Source of the DNA: Phoronis ovalis
Lineage: Eukaryota > Phoronida > Phoronidae
Length of the DNA: 12,890 bases
Reading direction: 5' to 3'
Assembly: GCA_028565635.1 (NCBI GenBank)
Contig: JAOXYB010041926.1
Span: 1-12,890, forward strand
The notes beneath the pieces are model-generated. The model was not told where the DNA came from. It saw only the letters and a list, made by a program, of their open reading frames with translations, and did not search any database. Numbering within the stretch: the first letter of the stretch is position 1; each line of letters starts with the position of its first letter. A program made the translations under genes and the position numbers. This document shows positions 1-6,611 of this stretch, in pieces.

Positions 1-461
1 AGTTGTATTTCCTTGTTCTTACTGCTGCTGGCATTATGTCATTTGACCAGTTCTTAGTATTTACACTGATTTTTACTGATTGTAGAATAAACTTGTTCTT
101 TTTAAGTCAATGAACATTTTATCACCGACACAATACTCTGTATCCAAGTTTAATGCTCAGCTATAAAGTTCTTAAATATTTATTAAATTTACAAGATAGC
201 GCAAATCTAAGTATTTTGAATACAATTTCTAAATTTAAACTTAACGTAATTGTACATACTGCCTTCAACAGATCAAACACTAAAAGCATGAAACAACAAT
301 TATAATATATAATGCTGTCAGCAAAACCTTTCACTACTTCCAGGTAGTAAGTGCATTTCCTAGGTTTCTTTGACATGACAGAATGAGACTTTCTATATTA
401 CAATACAAAAATAACGCAGCAAACTTTGGTTGTTATCTTAATTGTCTCATTTTCATGATTA
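1..461. other. Left-edge non-coding sequence; no gene recognised
   Basis: No recognisable exon was found. A plus-strand AATAAA at 86-91 could mark the 3' end of a plus-strand gene lying off the left edge, or be chance. A frame open from the window edge to about base 113 encodes a short hydrophobic peptide with no known match. Confidence 0.4.
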
Positions 462-476
462 TTTATTTTATTTATT
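462..476 (-). terminator. ETHE1 polyadenylation signals (overlapping AATAAA)
   Basis: Three AATAAA hexamers on the minus strand (plus-strand TTTATT at 462-467, 467-472 and 471-476) lie about 125-140 bases past the ETHE1 stop codon, where a poly(A) signal is expected. The implied 3' UTR is short and AT-rich. AATAAA-like words are common in DNA this AT-rich, so only position and clustering support the call. Confidence 0.5.
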
Positions 477-599
477 ACTCCACTTATCCTTGCTGAATAT
501 CAATCAGTTCTTATAATAAAACGTCAACTTTTAGAATAAAATTTATCTAGAAAATTGCAAATATGAATATGGCACTGATAACAAAAACAAAAATGCACT

Positions 600-3500
600 T
601 CATTTTGATGGCTGTACCTCTACATCAAATACTCCACAAACGAGGTTAGCTGGCAATGCCTTGTCTGCAAAAAATGAAGAGTAACGTAAGTCTCTATTGA
701 AAAGTTGTATCTGAATGCAATATATGTATGTAATAGTTATCACAGGAAATACAGACAGCACATGAGATTCATGTTCTAACAATATGGTGCACTTTGTTAC
801 ATTTTTGATGTCTTCAAGTTGGAATGTGTAGAGTAAATACTGATAGAATGACAAATAGTACAGACAATATTGTAATATCATTTCCACGATTCAGTTTTTG
901 CAAGAAAATGCGGCAAAAATGTTTACCAATCTGTTTTGGATAGGGTAGATTGAGATTATCCATAATTTTGACAAATTCCTCTTTAGACTTCGTCAGACGA
1001 GTGTTATACTTCAGTTCTTCTTTCACAGTGGTCGCTGTCTGACCTATTAGAACAAGCAGAAATGAAAGTCAAATGAAATACTGAAACACTGAAATCTAAT
1101 ACCAGTTTCTACACTAGATTATTTTTAGTATCACCTGTATCTCAGATCCTTTCGGTTTCTATGTAGCAAAAATGTAGTACCTGTGTAATCATGAGCTGGG
1201 TAGAGTTCCGTGTCTTCTGGTAATGATAAAATTTGCTTATGAACTGACTCGTACAACCTTTCTGGGCTCCCTATAAGCAAAAAACATATTTTTTTGCACA
1301 CTGTCTCCATAAACATTAGTATCCAAAATTGAAACAATCAACATATATAATCAGGGTTTGACAGCTTCAAAGACAATTGTGCATTTTGAGGAATTTAGAG
1401 GCAGCATAGAGACTATTCTTTCTTCCAAAATTTTTCAGATGTATTCCCAGGCTTCAAAATAACAAAACTTAGATAAAAGTTGACATTATTTGACATTTCA
1501 ACTACCAGTAGCAAAGCTCACTTGAGATAGTCCAAGTTCAGGAACTGTGTGCCATCCTAATCAATATTTTTTGAAGTATTTTAGTCTTACCTTGCTGAAA
1601 ATCTGTTCTTCCACAACCCCTGATAAGAAGTGCATCACCAGTAAATGCCATACCCATTTCATGCCATACAAAAGTCATGCAACCTACATAGAAATGATCA
1701 GGATGAAAAGGAATAAGATACGAAACCTGTTACTCAAAATTTGGAATCAGAAACTACTGATATTAATATTATCAATTGCATTGTATTTTAATTATTAATG
1801 TATCAATAAATAATTTGATTGAAGTGCAGTACACCAAGGTATGGCATATTTTGTTTCAATTAATAGTAAACAATCATATAAGGGGCCGTCCATTAATTAT
1901 TACAACGAAATAGGGGGGGAGGGGGTTTGAAGAAGTTTGACAATTGTTGACATGGGGAGGGGGGGGGGGAGTTCAAGATAAATTGACGTCAACAATGTTA
2001 TTTTTACTTAAGTTTGGTACCGATTTCTTTGAAGAAAAATTCTTTGTTTTTATTGAAGATTGTAGTCGGCTTTCTTGATGAAAGGTGCATGCATTATTGA
2101 AGTCACCGCTAAAGTCCAGCTTTAGAGAATCTAACCAATTCCCGTTTCTTATTGCGGCAGCAACATCAAGTTACAGTTATAAAATCCACGTGCTGTCGCT
2201 TTGAGCGCTTGCTTGCTTTTCGATGTAATTTTATGTTTTGTCCCCGGACTAGACAGACTATAAATTTTAGGGGGGGGGTAAACAATTTTTGACATAATTT
2301 TATTAGGGGGGTCACTGAAAGTTTGACAGTTGTTGACAACGGGGGGGGGGGGGTTAAAAATTGTTGACATAATTAATGGACGTCCCCTAATGGTTATAAT
2401 GGATGATTACAGTGGTGGTGATAATGTATGAAGATGATACTGATAATGATCTTCATTAAAATTTAGAATCTATACCATTAAGTTGAAACACATGTTACCA
2501 GGAATGAGCCGTGTTGAAATTTGATTATCTTACTAAACCTATAGTTCAGGAATGTTGCTCTGAACACCCAAAATGCCCAGAAACTAGTGACATCTGGTGG
2601 GTAAAACAGTTTCCTCAAAGTCCCTAATGGTGATAAATATCAAATGTTTCGTAGAACTAAAAAAACAACCTGAATGGTTTGAACTTACCGTCTGTGTGGC
2701 CAGGTGTAGATCTTGCTTCAAGCTTATATTTGCCAAAGTTTATGATGTCACCATGTTCAAGAAACAAGTCAGCTTTAGCTCCACCTTGCTTTGAAATCGC
2801 ACTTTTGCAGCCAGGCAACTTTTGTTTTAACAGGCCGGAACCAGTGATGTGATCAGCATGCACATGAGTGTTTACTAGAAATAATGTATTTATATTACTC
2901 AGCTATTATATTCATGCAAATCAATATCAATTTCTTCGATTCCAAAGATGTGTATCACATATCACATTCCATCTGAGACAAAGAAACATCAAGTGCTTGT
3001 TGATATACAACTAAACATATTTTAATTCAAACCTGTGTATTTGAGGTTCACACCAAGTTCCCCAATAATTTTAGCATCTCGTTCAACCATTTCCAGTACA
3101 GGGTCAATCAGTACTGCATCTTTACTAACAGGATCAGCTAGTAAGTAGGAATATGTGAAAGACTTGTGCTCAAACATCTGAAATTTATTGAAACAATTAT
3201 TTTATAGAATTCCTAAGTATTTTAGTATCTAAAAAAGAAACACTTTGCACAGACACACATAAAGTTAATGAAACTTTTTTTATTAAGATGAGTATATATA
3301 TTTTTGGAAAATGTTCTCATTGATTAGAGTAATGGTAAAACTGATTTGAAATGGGACTACTCTGGCTCAGTTTATATGGGAGATTTACTTTTTCAATGAA
3401 CTGGAATATACAATGTTTAAGGGATAAGTTTGTTCTTAAGAGATTACTACAAGTCATGTAAACAATATATATATATATATATGGCTCTTGCTTGGTACGT

Positions 3501-4762
3501 TTAACTTTGTAATTTGTACTATATGCACTAGATGGTGATCTTCCGAATATGGATAATTGTTGCTTCATCTGATAAATTCACAAAATTCCAGCCACATGGA
3601 TTACAAGAAACTCTGGGAATAAAATATATCATGGTACTAATACTCGTATATTAATATAAGGGTGGCTAGGGTATAGACATATTGTACATTTCATGCCTCG
3701 TAAATATACAACTATTAATATACATAATTCCACACCACTGAATGCAAAACAACACAGAATTTACACACAGTATACGATAGTCTAAGTTTAGACCCTTGTT
3801 GTATTTTTAAATTCATTTTTGTTAAAAATTGAGTTTGAATCATATCTGATAATAATATGCACTATTAATTTTAAAACAAATTTTTGACTTTTTCTAGTTT
3901 ATAGTTTATTTTAATAGTACATTTATACAGTTATGTATATAGTCTGTGTTAGAGACTAAGTATACGATGACATGCAAATGACATTACAATACGCCTAGCC
4001 ACTACAGTGATTACCAGAGAGTTGATGATGGTTCTTATTGGTTAGTCAAAATTATGTGCCTACAAAATAAATATTTTAATGGGCAGGCATGCCTTATATA
4101 TTTCCAAACCATAGCAATTTAATTATTATTACATATATATGGCTGCATGTCACTGGTAGTAGAGTTTTGTAGCAGGAACTAAAACATCATCAGACTGTAT
4201 TATTCATCTCAGAGTAACATATTTTATAATTTATTTTATCCAATTTGATAACTCAGTTGCAGAAAATATTTGTTCTGTGACTTATAGTACTTTTTGTGAA
4301 GTTCTGAAATGAACTTTAGAAGCAAATGTATCCATATATACATTGGCCTACTTTCTGATCTCCTCCCAGACTGTTAAACTGTCATAGCAAGATAAATTCA
4401 AGGGTACAAAACTGATAATGTCATTTCAGAAATAAATTAATTAGCTGCCACAAAAAAATGCGTTTTAATATAAAATAATTGTATAAATTTAGTTATATAA
4501 ACAATCAGAACATCATCACATCAAACTTACATTCAACAATATTTAGAACACAGGTAACAATGACTGTTTAGAAAATGTAGCAGGATTATTTTAAAAGTTC
4601 TCGTCTCTGAGAAATTACATCTACAAAATTTACCTGACGGAAAATACAAGGCGTCCCATTTTCTTGATTCAGGTATCTTTTGTACATCGTGAAAATAGCA
4701 GGTCGTTGTTTTAAGACTGATCGCACAACACTGCCAATGGCGACTGAACAATTCAGAGCCAT
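600..4762 (-). CDS. ETHE1: ETHE1, mitochondrial persulfide dioxygenase, 7 exons, complete
   Basis: This enzyme oxidises glutathione persulfide to sulfite and glutathione in the mitochondrial matrix, as part of sulfide oxidation. The coding exons, in transcript order, are 4762-4634, 3177-3033, 2874-2689, 1683-1591, 1270-1181, 1043-927 and 664-600. They total 825 nt (274 aa plus TGA), every junction is GT..AG, and the phases agree throughout. Human ETHE1 is about 254 aa. Residues 1-43 (exon 1) look like a mitochondrial presequence, with four Arg, two Lys and only one acidic residue. The metallo-beta-lactamase core starts at MFEHKS (residue 44). The metal motif HVHADH gives H95, H97, D99 and H100. 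The iron ligands H151 (STPGH), D170 (FTGDA) and H211 (YPAHD) are all present, as are the RGCGRTDFQ loop (R175-Q183) and the C-terminal [10 protein letters not shown] block. The start is the first in-frame ATG after a TGA. It diverges from ANAPC13. Identification is firm; the exon borders are read by eye. Confidence 0.95.
1882..1908 (+). repeat. MITE left terminal inverted repeat
   Basis: Left arm of the intron-3 element. It pairs with 2361-2387 in opposite orientation, with mismatches at arm positions 5, 20, 21 and 26. Confidence 0.8.
1935..2338 (+). repeat. Internal direct repeats in the MITE (1935-1952 and 2321-2338)
   Basis: GTTTGACAATTGTTGACA at 1935-1952 recurs at 2321-2338 with one change (A to G). 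Each copy is followed within a few bases by a run of G. Related TTGACATAATT words sit at 2288-2299 and 2363-2373, so the element seems built from TTGACA-plus-G-run modules in one orientation. Confidence 0.7.
2361..2387 (-). repeat. MITE right terminal inverted repeat
   Basis: Right arm of the intron-3 element, followed directly by the TAA duplication at 2388-2390. Confidence 0.8.
3465..3482. repeat. (AT)9 microsatellite in ETHE1 intron 1
   Basis: Nine perfect AT units, a simple sequence repeat with no sign of function. Confidence 0.9.
3662..4002. mobile_element. Possible decayed inverted-repeat element in ETHE1 intron 1
   Basis: GTGGCTAGG at 3662-3670 is repeated in inverted orientation at 3994-4002. 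Beyond it the two arms stay alignable with gaps for about 45 bases, sharing TTGTA, CATTT, CATG, TCGT and ATAC words in the same order. No convincing target-site duplication is seen and nothing inside is coding. It could be an old MITE or coincidence in AT-rich sequence. Confidence 0.3.
4003..4633. other. Rest of ETHE1 intron 1; nothing recognised
   Basis: AT-rich intron sequence next to the exon 1 donor. There is a short palindrome, GGCAGGCATGCC, near 4082-4093, but no exon or repeat I can defend. Confidence 0.5.
4634..4762 (-). other. ETHE1: ETHE1 exon 1 (mitochondrial targeting presequence)
   Basis: This exon encodes 43 residues starting [10 protein letters not shown] and ending CIFRQ, and it joins in phase 0 to exon 2 (MFEHKS). 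The donor is CAG|GTAAAT. The FRQ-MFE junction matches the RQMFE seen at the same place in vertebrate ETHE1, which fixes the frame. A longer overlapping open frame on the same strand is not the coding one: spliced at the same donor it would run into a stop at the start of exon 2. Confidence 0.88.
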
Positions 4763-5060
4763 ACAAACCGTGGATAATAAATGTTTAGTGTGAATACAAA
4801 TTTGGTTATCTATTCAGCATGCTCGCGCTTTTTATAGCTACCTATTATGTTATCGCATAAAATAGGTCAAGCATTGATTGATCGGTGACCTTCACTGGCT
4901 TTGGAACATTTGATGCAAAATTATTTTTATTTTCACTTGTAGCTGAATAAAATGTAGCATTTCATCATGAAAAGCTGCTGCACTTTGTCAAAAAACTGTT
5001 TATTTTATAAAATGTAACAGAGTAGTGACTCTATTTCGAAAACTCCTTCTTACAAGACCA
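4763..5060. promoter_or_regulatory. Shared head-to-head promoter region of ETHE1 and ANAPC13
   Basis: Only about 300 bases separate the ETHE1 start codon from the apparent first exon of ANAPC13, and the two genes point away from each other. The ETHE1 side has a TATA-like box; the ANAPC13 side has an ETS-type site and no TATA box. Short divergent spacing of two housekeeping genes suggests a bidirectional promoter, which is inference from layout. Confidence 0.55.
4829..4836 (-). promoter_or_regulatory. TATA-like box of ETHE1
   Basis: The minus strand reads TATAAAAA followed by GCGCGAGC, about 67 bases upstream of the ETHE1 start codon. With usual spacing, transcription would start near 4800-4806, giving a 5' leader of about 40 bases. 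AT-rich sequence raises the chance-match rate, but the adjoining GC-rich stretch and the position favour it. Confidence 0.5.
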
Positions 5061-5133
5061 ACTCGTACACTTCCGGGTCACGAATATCGTGCAGTTGGCG
5101 CCCTGCTGTTGTTGTGGACCCGCGAAGAAGCAG
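5061..5133 (+). other. ANAPC13: ANAPC13 non-coding first exon (approximate start)
   Basis: The exon end is inferred from the strong donor GCAG|GTAAAT at 5133/5134. It pairs with the acceptor TTTTTCCAG at 5622, placing a 489-bp intron in the 5' UTR. The start is uncertain and set only by the ETS-type site. The higher GC of this stretch stands out from the surrounding AT-rich DNA. Confidence 0.55.
5069..5077. promoter_or_regulatory. ETS/GABP-type site at the ANAPC13 start region
   Basis: ACTTCCGGG matches the reverse complement of the ETS-family consensus CCGGAAGT, common near the start sites of TATA-less housekeeping genes. Just downstream, TTGGCGCC at 5095-5102 resembles an E2F site, which would suit a cell-cycle gene. 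Neither has experimental support here. Confidence 0.5.
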
Positions 5134-5637
5134 GTAAATGTGAATTACGAATTTCAATTAGCACATTTTTTTCTACCCTACTCAAGTGTCAGTTATAATG
5201 CTGAATCATTCAAAGTGGAAAAGGACAAGTCTGAAATGACTTTGATCGTACTTCGTTATATTTCTTTATTACTATTATTAAATTACATCCAGACCAGAGG
5301 CAGAGCAGAGGATCCAAAATGTGTAGTCACGTTAACTTGTGAACTGATACCAGCTAGAGAGTCCCCGACTGTTTGACATACCTAACTGGTCTGTCAAAAG
5401 GCATAGCACTAAGCCAGGACCATAGTAACCCCTATTCTTTAGTCAAAACACAACCTTTCCTAGTGTATCAGGTCACGTAACAACAATGACTGCAAATTCC
5501 CCATAAATCCAGTTATCTTATAAAGTATCAGGATAGGTGTAGATGTAGATACTTGGCAGTGTGTAGCATTCACTTTCATTGAAACTTCAGTTTCAGTATT
5601 AAAATTTCTAGTATTTTTCCAGGAAACTCCTGCTCTC

Positions 5638-5652
5638 ATGATCAGCAACTAA
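5638..5652 (+). promoter_or_regulatory. Short upstream ORF in the ANAPC13 leader
   Basis: An upstream ATG opens a four-codon frame (MISN, then TAA) that ends 20 bases before the ANAPC13 ATG. It lies in the second exon, so it would be in the mature leader if the proposed splice is right. It might dampen translation. Confidence 0.45.
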
Positions 5653-5672
5653 ATTATTGATAACATCAAAAT

Positions 5673-5900
5673 ATGGATAGTCAGCTGCAGCGAGATGGTC
5701 GTCTTTTAGGACTTGTTGATAAAAAGTGGCAGGAAGAAAAGTTACCATACGAAGACATAGCAGTACCTCAGTTGGAATTACCAGAAATGGAACCAGATAA
5801 CGGACATAGCAATGAAACACTGCGAGAACAGGAACAAAAGTGGACAGACTTAGCGTTAGGAAATTTACATCAAATGCCTCACGCAACAAACAATAGTTAA
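5673..5900 (+). CDS. ANAPC13: ANAPC13, anaphase-promoting complex subunit 13
   Basis: This is a small subunit of the APC/C (yeast counterpart Swm1), the nuclear ubiquitin ligase that drives mitotic exit by marking cyclins and securin for destruction. APC13 helps hold the TPR-repeat subunits of the complex together. The protein is 75 aa (human about 74) in one coding exon. Family blocks are clear: MDSQLQRDGRLLGLVD at the N-terminus, KLPYEDIAVP (residues 24-33), the proline/acid-rich ELPEMEPDNG, and EQEQKWTDLALGNLH near the end. The ATG is certain because MDS..QRDGR is the family N-terminus. The upstream exon is untranslated. It diverges from ETHE1 and converges on the CCDC15-like gene. Confidence 0.96.
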   Translation: MDSQLQRDGRLLGLVDKKWQEEKLPYEDIAVPQLELPEMEPDNGHSNETLREQEQKWTDLALGNLHQMPHATNNS

Positions 5901-6087
5901 CACTGTATGAACATAATGATGTTATAGCACTACCCCCAACCTATTAAGATGCTCATATTCTTGCTAAATTATGCTAAAACTGGTTCATACTGAAAGTAAT
6001 TGGATATTATCATGCTGACAGTTCGTGTAAAAAACTTACTACACGCAGTACAGGTAGATGAACTCAAAGAAACTGGATAATTTCACC

Positions 6088-6093
6088 AATAAA
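6088..6093 (+). terminator. ANAPC13 polyadenylation signal
   Basis: AATAAA lies 188 bases past the ANAPC13 stop codon and is followed by T-rich sequence, as expected for a poly(A) site. Confidence 0.5.
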
Positions 6094-6476
6094 TTTTGTT
6101 TCTAAATATAAAATTTTTATCATCAACAACAAGGACTTGTAAAACGAACTATTTCTAGTGATATCAAGCAAAGAACTTTTCAGTGGTTGAAGTTTTTAGA
6201 GATCATCAAAATGGTGTCTCAACAAAACATAACAAGAAATAATAGTACTTTTAGTAAGAATTTTTCATAATTACTGTCCTGGTTTAATTGTACATTTGTT
6301 AAACTTTACACACATGTGATATAAAAATGTTTGGAGTAATTTTGTCAGTAATAATTCATTAAGTTCATTGTTCTTCACATAAATTATTGAATTGTATCAA
6401 GTCTCTTGTCTTTGCTTCTTTAAATTTCCTGAATGTCCACATAAAAATCATGCACACACATGTTCTCTATTAAAAG

Positions 6477-6482
6477 TTTAAT
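6477..6482 (-). terminator. Possible CCDC15-like polyadenylation signal (ATTAAA)
   Basis: ATTAAA on the minus strand, about 80 bases past the stop codon. It is the commonest variant of AATAAA, and no canonical hexamer was seen nearer the stop on that strand. Confidence 0.4.
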
Positions 6483-6561
6483 GTGATGCAGATTATATGT
6501 AATTGTTTCCTGGTAAAAAGGCAGTAGATTCTTCATCACAGAATTGTTGTCTTTTAGTGCG

Positions 6562-6611
6562 TTACACCACATCACACGACATCAGTAGTGACTGCAAACA
6601 CTTTGCATATG
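6562..6611 (-). other. CCDC15: CCDC15-like terminal exon
   Basis: A 50-nt last coding exon after the acceptor CCTTTTAG. It completes an Ala codon and encodes YAKCLQSLLMSCDVV then TAA. The phase fit and the match to the vertebrate AYTRALHSF..SCDV segment make this small exon convincing. Vertebrate proteins continue about 25 residues further, so this tail is short. Confidence 0.85.

Larger units (their letters stand above)
1882..2387. mobile_element. 506-bp non-autonomous DNA transposon (MITE), Harbinger-like, in ETHE1 intron 3
   Basis: The element opens with GGGGCCGTCCATTAATTAT and closes with the inverted copy, whose complement reads GGGGACGTCCATTAATTAT. Bases 6-19 of the terminal repeat are identical in both arms, and similarity extends to about 27 bp with a few mismatches. 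It is flanked by TAA on both sides (1879-1881 and 2388-2390), consistent with a 3-bp target-site duplication. A TWA duplication and G-rich ends are typical of the PIF/Harbinger superfamily, so that assignment is inference. No transposase is present. Inside are G-runs at 1913-1919, 1921-1925, 1959-1969, 2270-2278, 2306-2311 and 2341-2353, and a TGACGTCA palindrome at 1984-1991. The short open frame inside is spurious. Confidence 0.8.
5901..6561. other. Convergent intergenic region between ANAPC13 and CCDC15-like 3' ends
   Basis: Holds the ANAPC13 3' UTR and, from the other side, the CCDC15-like 3' UTR. No coding frame of note was seen. The two genes are tail to tail, so their transcripts could overlap if poly(A) sites are read through. 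Confidence 0.6.

Noticed and set aside
1-114. Hydrophobic frame open from the left edge to a TGA near 112, with AATAAA at 86-91
   Set aside because: It might be the last exon of an upstream plus-strand gene, but it is too short, unrecognised and low in complexity.
2149-2370. Proline-rich 73-aa minus-strand open frame
   Set aside because: It is read entirely within the MITE; the prolines come from the C complement of the G-runs.
1935-2373. TTGACA words as bacterial -35 boxes
   Set aside because: The context is an animal intron and the words belong to the internal repeats of the MITE.
4533-4766. 77-aa minus-strand open frame over ETHE1 exon 1
   Set aside because: It overlaps exon 1 in the wrong frame. 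Spliced at the same donor it hits a stop at once in exon 2, whereas the other frame joins perfectly as FRQ-MFE.
5089-5376. 95-aa plus-strand open frame with a Cys-rich start
   Set aside because: It runs through the proposed ANAPC13 donor into the intron, starts at GTG, and has no recognisable domain.
5608-5889. 93-aa open frame antisense to ANAPC13
   Set aside because: It is the mirror of a firmly identified coding exon and has no family features of its own.
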